This document shows, in pieces, positions 25,181 to 38,935 of a stretch of DNA of 64,000 nt. Within the stretch, counting starts at the first letter, position 1, and every line of letters begins with the position of its first letter. This stretch comes from Lithospermum erythrorhizon. Taxonomy: Eukaryota; Streptophyta; Magnoliopsida; Boraginales; Boraginaceae. Below the pieces are notes generated by a model that was not told where the DNA came from, did not search any database, and worked only from the letters and a program-made list of their open reading frames with translations. Location of the stretch: assembly GCA_019722365.1 (NCBI GenBank), contig JADFUC010002295.1:1116001-1180000 (forward strand), in the 5' to 3' direction. The translations under genes and the position numbers were made by a program.

Positions 25181-25844
25181 TGTGACATCACCCAAAATAC
25201 TAGTTGCGACAATGGAATTACGGTTTCTCGTGGGAGATAGAGTGAGGAGGTCTGCCGTCAGGAGGGGCACGATATATCAATCACTAGGAGAGGTGATTAA
25301 GTAGAAGTCGGGGGGCACGAGTTTCTAGTATAATGAGGGATCTCATGATCGAGGAGTGTTGATATATAGTGATCCCAGGGGAGACAGGGGGGCCTTTGGG
25401 AAACTTAGATTAAATTAAGTAGGATAGGCGTCCTACGGAAGAATAAGAAGTCGCTATTTGTAAATTTTGGTATACTAAGCGATCGTTCAGGGCATTTTTC
25501 CCCAAACTTAGGTGAAGAGTTTCCGCTTGAGCTGAGTAACGAAACCTCTTGTGTTATTTACTTTATTATTATTGGCATGTTTTACTATAGCAATCATTAT
25601 TTAAGTATCACTAAGCATTGGAATAACCTTCTTCTATGTATTTGATCAATCCGTGCGTGTTGTTGATTGTTGTAGAGAACAACTTTGTTATAAAATCTCG
25701 AGAGGATCATGCGGTATAGCATTTCATGAGAGATTGATTACTTTGTGCCTTGTATTTGTCAATTGTTGTGGCAAGAGCTGTCGACTCTTGATCCGCAACG
25801 GTATTAATAACTAACGATTGTCTTTGAAGGTCCAGGTTACATCA
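25181..25844 (+). mobile_element. Possible gypsy-type solo LTR
   Basis: Starts TGTGACATCACCC and ends GGTTACATCA, that is TG...CA with short inverted ends, and is 664 bp long. The interior is GC-richer than its flanks (GGGGGCACGAG, CCCAGGGGAGACAGG blocks), and it has the look of Ty3/gypsy LTRs that begin TGTGACATC. No 5-bp target duplication matches (AATGC left, CTTTT right), and no primer-binding site follows, so a truncated or rearranged LTR is likely. Confidence 0.4.
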
Positions 25845-27300
25845 CTTTTCAATTATAATGATAAGGTAACATAAAATTATAGTAGAAAAAATAAATTAGA
25901 TAATACTTTTATATATATTTTAAAGTATCAATTTCTGGTAAAGGAATTATCTACCTAAATGCTTACGTCTCTTCATTGTATTAGCACAGCAAGATTGTAT
26001 CTCATGTATTATTATGGCGTGTGCCTTTTATGAGTTATAGTGAAGCCATTACTCAAGCTACATGATGTACGATATTATAAAGCGAAAACATGAAATGATG
26101 CTAAATAAAGGAGGTAGATGATTTTTAGTCCCCAAAACTAATAGTAGTAAATCACAAAATATTCTACATATTTTAACTTTTATTATCTAAAATTAATTTC
26201 ATGCTTAAATCGCCAAATTTTCCATCTATTCTTTTATTCCCAAATTAAACATAATCCATTCTCAGAATCAGTTCTTATTTTCGGTTCTTTGTTGTTTCTA
26301 TTTTGTCTTTGTTGATCGGCAGTGTACTATTCTATTTTTTGTATCCTATAGGTTGTCACTGTCTGGTTTCAAATTAATAGTTTGTCTCGGCCAAAGAATA
26401 TTAAAAGCGAAACTGATGTGTCGTTCGGTATCTTACCCTTGATTTTGTACCTAAATTAAGAACTATTATGCATAGTTCAAAAGTAATAATCATGTCATTA
26501 TTCATTTCATCGCGGAATTAATTATGAACTTTCGCTCAAAGATAAATGTGGAGTTTGGGTTTTCATAATATTTGCATTTGTCAAAGTATTCATTCTTCTC
26601 GATTATGTCTTGAATGTGAATTGTATAGCTTTGTCTATTATGTATGGTCTTTTGAATGTATTATTTACACTCTTGATGATTTAGTAGTTCTCCATATTAT
26701 TTTTAGTTTGTTTATCCTTGTTATATTTAACCGTAATATTCAATATATGGGTAAAAACAAAACATGTAAACTAATGTAACGTATATTAAAATTTAACAAT
26801 ATAGAGCATGTGAATATCTACTTTATATAAATGTTATTTGAAATATAAAGTTAAAATAAAAGGTTTGCTTAAAATTATACATATATAACATAATATAATA
26901 TAGAAAACTTTATATTTCTTCTAATAGATATTATATGTATTATTTAATTTAATAAAATGAACAAACCTAGGTTTAGAAGGTAGGACACATTAATAGTTTA
27001 TAAAAGTATATAGATGAAATATGTATAAAATATAATTAAATTATTATAGTAAGTAAATCAAATAATAATAATTTTAAAAATAGCATGAAGTTTTGAAAAA
27101 AATAAAATAAAATCAGTATAAATCAATTAACTTTTATTAAATGAAAATTATTATTTCATATACCCAGTAACAAATATATAGAATAATTTATACTATTGTC
27201 TTTAAAAATTAAAACATCGTATCTCAGTCGTAAAAATAAACTTGTAGGTTTACTTCGATAGAGTAATCACGTAGTAGTTCTTAGCGTAGTGTATAGGAAA
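25845..27300. other. AT-rich intergenic, nothing recognised
   Basis: Strongly AT-rich, without convincing coding, RNA or TIR structure. An open frame of 77 codons (26,546-26,779) lacks any recognisable motif and is treated as chance. Confidence 0.5.
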
Positions 27301-27482
27301 CATTACCGGGTCCGGTTGATTCGGTTTGGCGGGACCGCGGACCGCGGCTTTCCCTTCAGATCTTGGTCGAACTGGACGGACCGATAAAACTTCGGTTTTT
27401 GGGACGAGACGGACCGACTAGAACTGGGTGATAGGTCGCCGGTTCCAGGCCGAATTAGATGCCGTGCCGGTTCAGTCCCAAA
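27300..27482. mobile_element. GC-rich hAT-like terminus
   Basis: About 180 bp rich in CCGGTTC, CGGTTTTTGGGAC, GGACCG and GACCGCGGACCGCGG words, sharply different from the AT-rich DNA before it. Ac-like hAT elements of dicots carry such repeated subterminal motifs. Only one end is seen; no partner end was found within the next 1 kb. Confidence 0.35.
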
Positions 27483-30480
27483 AAAACTACTTACGATTTA
27501 GAGTTACGAGGAATCAATCAAATTAACTAATCAATGACTAGGTAGCAATGACAATCAACGGATCGGAACAAATAATATCTAATGAAGCGGCAGTAGCAAT
27601 CAACAAAATGCCTTCAATGTTTGACATTTGTCAAGCCTGAGACTAAAGCCTCATCTTGAAACTTTTATTCAGGAAAGAATTAGCCATGAGGTAATGAGGC
27701 AGGCCTGAGCAAAAGAAGGCTGAGCTGGAAGGCATTTAAAGGCAGGCAGTGACATTTAGGAGCGAGCGGTGAGCAACGAGAACATGCGATAAGGCATTCA
27801 AGAGTGGCTGTTTACAGATTGTCCTCACAAAATGATGTGCGGAGGGTCATCAGTTGTTCGCTAGGTGCACAACAAAAATTATTAATTGAAACGATTACAC
27901 TATTTGAAGAAATGAATACATGAAAACATAATGAAGAATACTGTTAACTTATAATGTTTATTGCCGTGCTTCTTAAAGTCCAACACTTTCTTTGACTGAT
28001 CACTCACACAATGGCGTCAAGCTGTTTCAAATGTTTCAAACTCTTTTGGATCAATTCTTTTCAAAGTTGATTACGGCTTGATTGTGATTGAACAAATAAT
28101 CCTTTGCCATTTACTAAGGGTAGGATATTTTGCTTCATTCTTGCATTTCAATGGACCTCTTTTAAGATAATAGTCAGGAAATAAAGTAATATTATTAATT
28201 TTAATCTAACTTGATTTGAAATTCTTCAAAACTTTAACTTCGATCTGAACAAACAATCATATTCTTGAGTAGTTTGGGATGGTCCTTGGACATAGGGCCA
28301 CACATCTTCATGGGGGAGAATAATTTGTTTTCTTGATTCTCTTTTCTTTTGCATCATCATACATTGGATACAGGAATGGATAAGCCCTTGTAATGAATAT
28401 CTTTATATAGCATATAGTAACAGAATTTAACCTCTAAATTATTATGTGGAGCATTAACCACGATGCTTTAGTATGGCGATAGTATAAAGATCTGGCATAT
28501 AGCGTGTCATAATAACAGGTAAGCATATGATGTGACAGTATAGACAGTAAACCTGAGGTAGTAAGCAATAAGCATATGCAGATATCATAGGCAACAATAG
28601 CGGCCGGGCGGCCTGAGAGAGATAACAATAAACATAGGCCTCGGTAGGTCATCACTATAGGCAACAATAAAGAGGCGAGCACAAGAGAGAGGGAACAAGC
28701 AATAAAAGCATAGGCCTCGGGTAGGAGGTCATCTGACATATTCCTTTGACGGCCGAGAGACCTTGATGGCATATGCCTCAGGAGAGTCAAATAATAATGA
28801 CACAGAGATATAGCAAATAACTCAAATAAAGCAGGCATACTCAAAATGGAAATCATCATAGGCAACGACTAACTGACAAGCCAGGCAGGCCAATAATAAG
28901 AAATTATAATGTATAATGTGAATATATAGACTCGAGATATGCAAAAATACAAATAGCAGTTAAACATATAATGATTTTATAATTTTATATCATGTGCACG
29001 GATAAATGCTGGTAAATTTAACTTGCATTCACTAAACCATGTTTATGTTCTTGATTTTTCTTCTTCTGATTATTCTAACTGATTTGGGCTTTGACATTCC
29101 TTATCAGTAACTTTTCCTCCACTTCGGCAGAAAGATTGGTCAGGAAGTCCCTTTGGTCATCTGATCATATCAAACAATAACCAAAGTGCATATGATATAT
29201 TACTCCCACTCATGCGGTTGAGGGTAGTAGTGTGTAAGGCTACATTCTCTTTCGCGTATCTAGGCCACGCGTTTCTATACAAAATCATGAGTTGAGCATA
29301 AATGATCGATTGGAATTCCACAGTTTTGGTATCGAAAGAACCATAAGGTACCGCCTCAGTTGCAACTCACAAATGATATTCTTAAATGGTTTGCATCTAG
29401 CCTCGGAGTTCAACGAAATGTCTTTACCATTCTAACATATCAATCACAGACTAAAATTATATCAGGTGCGTCTTGAACTAAGCAAGTTCAAGATGTCGCA
29501 TATAACGCCCATTACATGAAATAGTTTGACCGTAGAGGCGAGTTCATTTATTAGTAAAATCGGTTCAACTATTGCAGTTATCATTAACTTGCATTATCCA
29601 TAGAAATTGATACTACTTTTATTCGTTGTCATATTACTTATAACTACAAGATGAGGTGGTGAAATTACATTTAGTAAATCTTTTATAAATCTTTTATTAA
29701 GTTGCCATTGCATCAATATAATGACAAGTAACAGTCATACTAACTTGGCTTTTTGTTTCCCCCCAATCACCACAAATCGTTAAATTTAAACTAATCTATC
29801 CACATAAGACATAGCACTTGAAACTACTTGAGTTTACGCATCATAGAAAGTTTCACGATATGACGGTATGCTGGTAATCTAATATACCGGAATATCTCTC
29901 TCTCAAAAACATTAAATATAACACCTTCCGTCATAGAAAATGGACTTTAAATTTTAAAATCATATGGCGTAGAGCTACTAACTGCATGATTATATTTCAG
30001 AAGTAAGCTAAACTAAGGTACTAGTATCGAGTAACACTCAAAAGTACTCTGTGTGATTTATTTTATCACCCTACATCTATGCTCAATTTCCCTTTCAAAT
30101 AATTTTGTAAATGTTTCTTAACAACGAAGTGATATGATACTTTGAATCTCTGCGTACATAAACCCTTTGCCCATTTACATTTCTTTTTAGGCTGGCCGGG
30201 CATTCTAATGACTTCTATTTCGTGTGGACAATAATTTCTTTTTATGCGGAAGCCTTACCGCCTTGAATTCTGTCTACGGGTCATCAAACGCCCGATGGCA
30301 CTTTGGTACTATAGCGAGAGAGTTGACCAGTAGTTTCGCTGACTGTCAAAATCCGCGCTCCCGATTTCAATTCCTCAATGGTCATTATCATCATAACCAA
30401 TCCATTGATGAGAATCGATGAAGGTATGATAAGACATAATTAAAAACAATTAATTAACAATCATTTTACGGGTCGTCCAG
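27483..30480. other. Repeat-like DNA of unknown class
   Basis: Moderate-GC DNA that looks like decayed retroelement rather than unique spacer. At 28,480-28,890 the words GGCAACAATA, CATAGGCCTCGG and AGCATATG recur in an irregular array; a 143-codon open frame on the minus strand there is a by-product of it. At 29,180-29,540 there are long stretches of non-AT-rich sequence, like an LTR or leader, with no frame. I cannot name the family. Confidence 0.35.
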
Positions 30481-31130
30481 ACCCTCTGAGATATACTGCG
30501 TCAAATAAAGAGAAAAAAGGACCGATGCAATTATTACTTTTAGAGATGGAAGTTTGCGTTTATGGTATGTTTGCAAGCTTTATTTAATGCCTACACTATA
30601 TATAAAGGATTCTAATGCAAACAGTGTAGTGGGAAAAACAAAATTTTTGCATTGTGTATTGTGAAACATCGAGCTTTGAGAGTATTATTTATTATTTGAA
30701 TGTAATGAGTGTTCCTATAAAATTCTTTAGTATTTTTCACAATTGTTATTAACAACTTGGTTGCAAGTCTTATATATTGATAAATCAAAGTAGTTGACAT
30801 CTAGGATAGTAGTGTAGTAGAGGATAGGTGTCTTGTAGTCAGGGGCTTTGAACCTCAAATCAAATTAGAGTAGAATAAAGTGGTAAAAAGAATGGGGAGC
30901 ATTCGTGTAAGTCACTGTTTGTAATTCTCAGTCATAGTGGAGTCCTTAGCGGGTAGGTTGCCCCAGGACGTAGGTCTTTGCATTGGCACCGAGGCGGGTT
31001 CTCCCAGTTGTTGTGTTTTTATTTTGAGTATTTTACTTTTCAAAATTAGATTTAAGTGCATTTGGCAATTGTCTTTAACAACTAGTCATGCGTGTAGTAA
31101 GATTACGTTATTTCATTGATGTATGTTGAG
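30480..31130 (+). mobile_element. Ty1/copia-like LTR remnant
   Basis: A TATATATAAAGG TATA box (30,596-30,609) is followed about 320 nt downstream by AATTCTCAGTCATAGTGGAG and then GGACGTAGGTC, words characteristic of the R-U5 part of Tnt1/Tork-type copia LTRs, ending in GTTGTGTTTTTATTTTGAG. No clear primer-binding site or partner LTR was found. It is read as an isolated or truncated LTR in plus orientation. Confidence 0.5.
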
Positions 31131-32850
31131 AGGAAATATATGATTGTATTTCTTATACCCCTCATGCATAAGGTATTTTGTTATACGTCCAAAATGAAAG
31201 CTAATTTAATGTGGTCATTTGACTCTTTACAGTTTATTGATAACAAAATTCTTTCATTGGACTAATGGTTTATTGACTAGATTAACTCGAGTCGGCTTAA
31301 AGGCCTGAATTGAGTCCATCTACACAAACACCAAACCTTCTATGTGTTCTTACGTGTTCATAGAGGTAGCTTGTAAGGAAATTCTACATTATTCAGGATT
31401 CTTTAGTTTTGAGAGGATTGGTTTTAAAATGGTTAAACTATTTAATACCAAAAATAATTGCAGAATCTTTTTTAATTATAAACATTCTTAATTGATCAAC
31501 GTTTGAGTTACTTTAGAAATCAGAGTTAAAATGACTTTTGTGCCATTAGTACTCGGTGAATTAAAGTCGAATTTGAGGGCTCGAACAGAATAAGTAGAAC
31601 TCTAAAATCCATTCGTTTCTTTCTCCGAGGCTCCAGCAGGAAAAACTAACATCTGATGCATCACGTAATCTTATGGGATGACTTTACAGGGGCTTTATTA
31701 CTCGAGGATCGCATAGGGACCGATTACGATCCGTCTGTGGAGATAGTCTTATGAGATGACTTGAGGAGGCATTCGGGTCTTGTATAAAGTGGCCATGTTT
31801 CGCGATGCTGGCCGATAATATATTTTGAACCCAGATTAGGTAACTCTTGTTTCCTTGGGGTGTAAGCCGATAGGATTTTTAGATCTATACATTCAAGCGT
31901 ATCGGAGGACTTGTGATTACCATTACACCCACGATATTGGCTGATTTTAAGCTAATATTTGTCATCTATAAAAAGCCAATTCTAAGGAATTTCAAACACG
32001 CTTTGCGACCTCATTGAAAATGAAATTCTAATTTGAACAGAAGGCCAACTTTTGTTCTTCTTTGCATCTTGATTTAGAGACATATAGGCTCAATTTGCTT
32101 ATCTCTTATCGGAATGTTCAGTTATCTTATAAAGTACAAACTTTTCTTGTGGAAAAGACGCAGAACAAGTTCACAGTGGGTGAGTCTTCTTGGAAGTGAA
32201 CTTTCGATTGGCATGGATTGATTAGCGAGGTTGTTAGCCAATCGCCACAGTGGGTAGCTAGAAGGTTGTTTAAAGGTTGGGTAGATCTTGAGCCTTCGGG
32301 GGTTGCTAGGGGTTTCTTATGCTTCGTCTGACCCCCAGCATGCGTTATTAGTTGTGGACTAGCCTCACAGACCACCATGAGTCTTTCAGAGTGCGTTTGT
32401 CTGCATTTGAAACTTCCGATTGGGTCGCCCCGTCCAAGTGATACCCGAATTGGCTTAGTTGGAGTTCTTATGAGATGAGAACTTCCGAGAAAGAAGATAC
32501 ATCTTGATGGTATAGGTAATTACCAATCAAATCATATCAATATATCAGCACATTTTGCGATTAGAGATTATTACAACCTCCTTCAAATACTCCACTTTGT
32601 CCTCGTTGAGCCACTTGCAGTCCATGTGGTCAGAAGAGGTGGCTCTGACCTCGAGGTGGTTCCGCCCTCGACTTAGCATTTAGCATAGCATAGTTAAGTT
32701 CCGGGATGAAGCCATACGATACCATTTGTAGCATTGACCGATGCATGGGCAGAGGCATTAATTCTAAAGTGATTTACATGAGGCGTGGCTAGATGTTGAT
32801 TAAGTGGCCCAGAAGATTGTTTATAATTGGGTTGATTTGATTATACGCCA
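31131..32850. other. Decayed retroelement DNA, unresolved
   Basis: Between the copia-like LTR and the gypsy integrase relic. Non-AT-rich, with many stops in all frames. It probably includes upstream pol sequence of the gypsy relic, but no motif could be aligned by eye. The 83-codon minus-strand frame at 32,127-32,378 is not recognised. Confidence 0.35.
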
Positions 32851-32899
32851 CGAGGGGGTTTACTCGGGATATAATATATACAAGGTTACATTTCCAAAT

Positions 32900-33535
32900 C
32901 CCGAGGCAGGAAAGCCAAGGGTCGGCGCTGGTCATTGATGGACTGGACTAAGCGAGATTTATGTTGATCGTTGTAGAGATTGCATGGGGTTCCGATTAAT
33001 CGATTATCTCGTAGTGATCTGAGTTTACTTAGCGAGATTTTGAGGGGTTTTGAGGCGTTGGAGATCGAGGAGTTGATTTGAGTGTCTTCGTCCCAGAAAC
33101 CAGATGTTGATCAGAGGGCCGATCAGGGCTTTTAAGAGGGATATGGTTGAGCGATTATATAAAGGCATGTAAGAATTTCGGTTGTTGGAATGAAGTGGGA
33201 GAGAGAGGAAGGTTTATGGCTCCCGAGTTAGTTGAAGATTCGATTAAGGAGAGGAATCAAGTTGATACAACAGCCTTTGAAAAGCTGACCCATGTGGAGC
33301 GGAAGAAATATGAGTGAACTTGTGTTTGAGACGACGATGGGTATTTTTTAGGGTATCTCCATGGAAATGGGTAATGCGGTTTGGAAGGAAAGGGAAGTTG
33401 AGTCCCCGTTACATCGGACCGTTTGAGATTTTGGCGAGAGTGGGATCCGTAGCTTATCGTTTGGCGTTGCCTCCGGGTTTGGATGATTCTAACATCGGGG
33501 TGGCCCCAAAGTGGTCCACATGTTAGGGTAGGCCG
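32900..33535 (+). pseudogene. Ty3/gypsy integrase relic
   Basis: Broken remains of a chromovirus-type polyprotein. About 32,965-33,010 encodes a LHGVP-like stretch of the integrase core with frame shifts after it. About 33,185-33,310 encodes the linker after the core. 33,380-33,475 encodes GKLSPRYIGPFEIL and AYRLALPP, the hallmark C-terminal integrase domain. In-frame stops and frameshifts break it throughout, and the normal VFHVS-type continuation is lost. It is dead. No LTR pair could be tied to it. Confidence 0.8.
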
Positions 33536-33766
33536 GGGAGGTATTACGTTGGGGGTGGGGTTTTTATTTATGTTTTTATTAAAATAAATGCTTTTTAATT
33601 TTTAAGAATTATTTTATGTTTTCACTAAAATATCGCTACAGGAGTTAGTGTTTAAACCCGTTTTAGCGTTGGGACAAAATTGGTGAGTCTCCCAGTGGGT
33701 GATGGAATTGAGCGACAAAACACAGTGATGAAATGTTAGATAGAGGTAAAGTTGAGTGATAGTTAG

Positions 33767-33784
33767 TATATATATATATATATA
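33767..33784. repeat. (TA)n microsatellite
   Basis: Nine TA units just downstream of the gypsy relic. Confidence 0.85.
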
Positions 33785-34221
33785 TGAAAGAGTCAGTTTC
33801 ATTTATACAATTGTCGTGTACCTGCAAACCTGGCCGTGTCGACGGCCGCGTCGAAATATCAGAAGTGTCGAAACCACTCATTAAATTTTATGGCCTCGAA
33901 ATTTGGAAAATTCATGTTCTATGAATCGTGATCCATACGCTAGTGGGGAGACAACTCATACGATCGGTAAAAGTATCAGCTAAGAAAATGTTTGCAAACA
34001 TCAAACTTTTAGCCGTTTTTAGTTGTTGATTCCTTTATGATGGACCATTTCAAACTTTCAGAACTGGAATTCCGGGTTTTGTCGTGCGGAATATGAAAAT
34101 TAGTAATGGATATTTAAAGTTTTATCTTTATACATAATTCAATGTCTTATGGCCAATTTCATCTAAACCCTTAATTTAACTTCCTCCGTTTTTATGCTTG
34201 TAGTTTTAAGTAAAAAAAAAA

Positions 34222-37200
34222 TTTTTTTTTATGATTTAGATAACATTTTTTATATTTTGATATAACTACTTTTCTCTTGAAATAAATGGCAAATAGATAT
34301 TGTTTTGATTGATTGTGTTTCACGTTTCAAATTTTGACTACTTCTTTTTAAGAGAATTTTTTATATCTATTGAAAGCAATTCAAACATCAATGCTATAGA
34401 AGTATATGCAAGGGCCCCACTCTAAAACATATTTGATCTACCCCATTCTAGGACTCTCTGCGCCCAATTTCTTCCCACTATGACCATATATGCAACTATG
34501 AACAGGTTTGGTGGCCTTACATGCTTTCGTTCAAGGCCACTGCTATTTCTTTCTCTCCAAATTTCATATACACTTATTTTATAAACACACTCTGACCAAT
34601 TTGAAAATGGTTGCATGACTGTGTTGCACAGCACTTAACTTGAATATCCTCACCATACACCAAGGACTCTATATTCATTAATACATGAGACTTTTTCTCC
34701 CACTGATATGACGTTCAAAGAAAGAATGGTATTATCTTTTTTTTTTTTTATAAAATGTTCAATTTATTTGGTGATCAAACAATCATACAGTGGGTCTAGC
34801 TTTGACATAGGACCTCAGAGCAAAACTATCATGTGGTTGAGCCCGCATACCCACAGCGACTTTGTCGTTGGCAAAGATTTTTTGAGACTAGGATCTCAGA
34901 TGGTTCTGCAGGCTTAGCATTACCATATCACTTCCATTACTTTATCTTGAATATCCATTTCTAAGATGAAAAAGCCAAACACTAAGATACAGATCACAGG
35001 TACAATGCCTCACTTTTGGACATCACTTAAGCAATGACTGTGACAGCTCTTTAGATAAATCGGGTATTCTCGACTTCTTTTTCGCAACATTAATACAACA
35101 TAAAATCCCTTCATATACCATATGTTATAGAAGCTAATAGACACTCCATTTCCACTTTCAAACTTTTGACCACAATGGTATTGTTATCATTTTATAAAGC
35201 CCGGTGTCGATTGCTCTTTGGAGAGGTACTCAAGACTCCTCCCACAGTGATCAAGCTGACACATTTGATCACTAAAAGATTCACTGTGACTACAAATATC
35301 CACAATGTTTGTCTTTAATACAAAGCTTGATTCCATAGCTTAAGGTTTTTATACTTGATCCTTCTTCTCCTTAGAAAAGAGAAGTGGACTTAACGGCACT
35401 AGACAGGCACCTACAGGCCCTCCGCTACAAAGAAACTCGCATTCCATGATCTTTTTTTTTTGGTGTTGTCAGGATGACCTCACAAAGGCGGGTGTATTCC
35501 CCATCCATCAATCTGCTTCCTAATATCAATTGGAAGTGCATCTACAATTGTCATAAATTAAAAGATGGCAAGATATCTGGAGTATTTTTCTAATGATATA
35601 TCATTTAGTGCCGTTCGCTTGACTCATTATGACACCTTGCTCCCAAATTGGATTTCAAGGCAGGCTCCTTTTAACCATTAAACTTTTCCATAGATCTTGG
35701 CGTTGCTTTACAATCAATATATCATCGTGAAATACGCATTCGTGATTTCAAAATCTTTACCGTTTGGATGATAAGTAACCTAAGTTGACCTTGTGGTATA
35801 ATCTGGGTAAAACATCATGATGAGTACTAAACACGTAAGGGGCAATGGGTGCCACTGCTAGGAGTCCTTAGACTCTTGAAAAACTCACTTTCAAATTAAA
35901 AGCACAAAAACCAAGCGGGGGGCCTGACGATCCAGTCAATGGCTACGAAATTCAATGTTTTAGACAGCCGAGCTTTCCCGACCAAGCGAGAATCAAATGC
36001 CTTATTAATATCCACCTTTATCTTGCATCTAGGCTACTTTGAATGTTTGTTTGTGGTAACGAATAACTCTTGCATCATCAAAATTTTACTGGAATCCTTT
36101 TTGATAAAGATTTATATAGCAGCTACCACTACTACTTTATTAAAGGACATGCTTTAATCTAACAAAAATAGATGTCATGCACTTGACATGATATTTGTTG
36201 AACTCCTTAATGCTTTGGTATAAACCACATTAAGTTTTATATTTGAGTTCTTTAGGCATGTGACAGTAGCAAAAATATTTTCACACCCTCAAACATCATG
36301 CTTAGGAAATCACATTCAAGAATGCTTGAAGACTTCGACTTAGAAACTATTCGGACCGGGGAGCCTTTGTTAACATTTCCTTGGAGCCTCTCGTTCATTT
36401 GTTTGTGACCGGCACCTTGTCGTCCCCATCTTCTGAACCAGATAACTTTCTTGATGATATGATTGACTCCTCCTCTTATACGTGTTGTACTATGATGTTA
36501 ATGGTCCTACAGAAACACAGCCTCCTTTTTGTTTTTTCATAATGGTAGCATGATCCCATTTATATCCTTTATAGGCAGAATTTGATTCTTACACTTCTAA
36601 AACTTTGGTGAGAAAAAGGAAACATGCATCCCTCTCGACCGGGTAATTCTTGCTTTATCTTTGTAAAAGCTCACTTTTCGGCTAAGGCTGAGCAAATTTC
36701 TCCTCAGTACACTCATACAGCCATCAGTAGGGACTAAGATCCCATTATAAGCTTTAACCCAGGCCCGTCTCAGATTTCCACTTTGGCTTTCGGCCACTCT
36801 AGAAGATATTACTAATTCCTCTTTGTTGCCTTTATAATCCTCTTCTTCACATTCTTTGACTTAATTGCAACATATAATCATTCTCCTTGATTCTCTCCTC
36901 TTAAACTTTAACTGCAAATCATTATAAGTTTAAATTGCTTAGTCCAAAAGCAAAGGACTTGAAAGGTCTAGGATCTGCCAAGAGCGCGATGTAAGGCCAT
37001 ATCCAAAGGATAGAATGCATGATTGAGGCTGAGAATGCTCTTAATCCTGGCACAGAGCTTCCTGTTACATAGCACTCTGTATTAAGCCTCTTTGACATGC
37101 TTTTTTCTTTCTAATTCCCCTCACTAGAGTAAACTCATTTCCTTGCAGATATTCCATTATCAACCTTAATAAATGTGATCATCCAATGGATACTGTTTTA

Positions 37201-38935
37201 AGCAATCACGCCTCCCTTTTTGTTTTCCTTGATACTCCCAATAGCATTGAAGTCCCTCAGAATAAATAAACAATTATTCTTATCTAGAAGAGCACAAAGT
37301 TTCTTTCTATGCGTCCACAGGTCATTTTGCCCCATAAATGGCTTGAACTTTACATTTCTCCACAATGCCACTTCCACACAAAAAGAATATGATGTAGTTA
37401 TCCATGTTACATGTATCCACGCACCTTAATCTTTTTTCAACATATCAAATTCTCTTTCAATTTTATTTATTATTTATGAATACAATCTGATCAGGAGAAA
37501 ATAGAATTCTTAATACTATCAAACTTGTTTAAGCGAACTTTATTACTACATCACTTTTTATTAATATTATTCTGACACTTTTTTACTTTCTAATTGTTTA
37601 GTAGGACGGAGTTAATAGACCCTAACATTCCATATGCTTATATCCATGATTGGAGTTATGAAATTACCGCCCCTTATCCTTTTGGCTTATCACACCACAA
37701 TTTATAAGCTTTGGACAATAGATTTAACTAACTAGCACCCTATAGTACTCCAAATACGGGCGATGTGTTTTAGATTAACTATGGCTTGTCATTTTAACCC
37801 CCGATCACACCCATATTTCTCAATTAAGGTTCTCCTCCTCTGCGGAGAGCTACTGAGCCATGTAATGACATCCCCCGGCCTTAAGCAGCCACGATGGACT
37901 CCTACTCCCGCATTAGAAGGTTCGAGTGAATGGTCTCGTTTGTGAGTTGAAGTATCCCACCCATGGCTCCCACCCGTCCTTTTGACTTCATTGCGCTTTT
38001 CCCCGCATTCTACAAATTAGGATACTCTTTTGGCCTCCACCTGCCTTTACCCTTCCTTCTAATTAGTGGGACAAAATCCCTGCGTCAATTTTCCTTACTT
38101 GGGCGCTTTGCACTTGGCTGACCATAATTGGGTTATCCACTACATTTACTAGTAAGTGACTGAAACGGGAGGAAATGAAGCGCATCTAGGAGGAACCCAC
38201 TAATATTCAATTTGTTGCCTAAACTCCAACTTCTCTTCATTCAAGAGAACGAGCTTCAGTACAGAGCTTGCGGCGGACACCTAAATATAGGCCTTGGATA
38301 AAGCAATTTATAAAATCCCCGCGTTCTTAGGATCATGAGCTTTGGGGACATTATAACTCAGTTTTGCTTAGCATCTCGGATTCCAAAATTGGGCTCAAAT
38401 TCAGGAAAACGTCCCCCAAATTAACGATTTCACCTTTCTGTCAATTTTGCCTCCAGTCCAATTTTAAGGACGAGGTGCGAGCAAGCGTCATGGCCGCCGT
38501 TCATCGTCATGTGACTTCTAAGTCGAGAGTCAAGGAATTAGAAACAAGAACATCCCCGAATTCAAGCGAAACACCCAGTTGAAATCAAAAGCCTTCAATT
38601 TATATGCAGGTACGAACAACTTTTATAGATAGGGTTTAAAGATCATGCTTGTAGCCGAATCGCCGATTCCATCGTTAACCCCTGTGCTGCTCAATGAGCG
38701 CACCGCCCACGGTTTTGCAACCTCCGGAGGAGCAAAGGTCAATTCAACCTTTTCTTTAGGGGTGATTCCTCTTCCTTGGCGTTGATCCATGAATTCTCCT
38801 CTTTTCCCCCCAATTTCCACGATTTTCCCAAGAAATGCCTTCGGAAAGGCCGCGATATCGGTCTTGCTATAAAGAACGCCATGAATTACATTAGTGGAGA
38901 GGCGGTTTGTTGCTTTTAGTGTTGCCTAAAATAAA
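34222..38935 (-). pseudogene. Decayed L1-type LINE retrotransposon
   Basis: A non-LTR retrotransposon on the minus strand, close to full length but riddled with stops and shifts. Read from the high end: an ORF1-like part (about 38,880-38,160) with a zinc-knuckle-protein stretch ending near a basic YxWVPPRC word; an endonuclease part (about 37,430-36,850) with a residual FNAIG word and a following PRPFKSF word; a linker frame (36,797-36,597); the reverse transcriptase word VDINKAFDS at 36,015-35,989; and the C-terminal region (34,634-34,422) with VYEIWRERN near 34,560. A T-run on the plus strand at 34,222-34,231 may be the remains of the poly-A tail, which sets the low boundary. No target duplication was checked beyond this. 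Confidence 0.8.

Noticed and set aside
28434..28865. 143-codon open frame, minus strand
   Set aside because: It arises from an irregular array of GGCAACAATA/CATAGGCCTCGG words. Leu/Ser-rich translation without any known motif.
32900..33535. Integrated pararetrovirus as source of the pol-like sequence
   Set aside because: The visible words are integrase core and C-terminal domain of Ty3/gypsy elements, which pararetroviruses usually lack; no movement protein or coat signal is seen.
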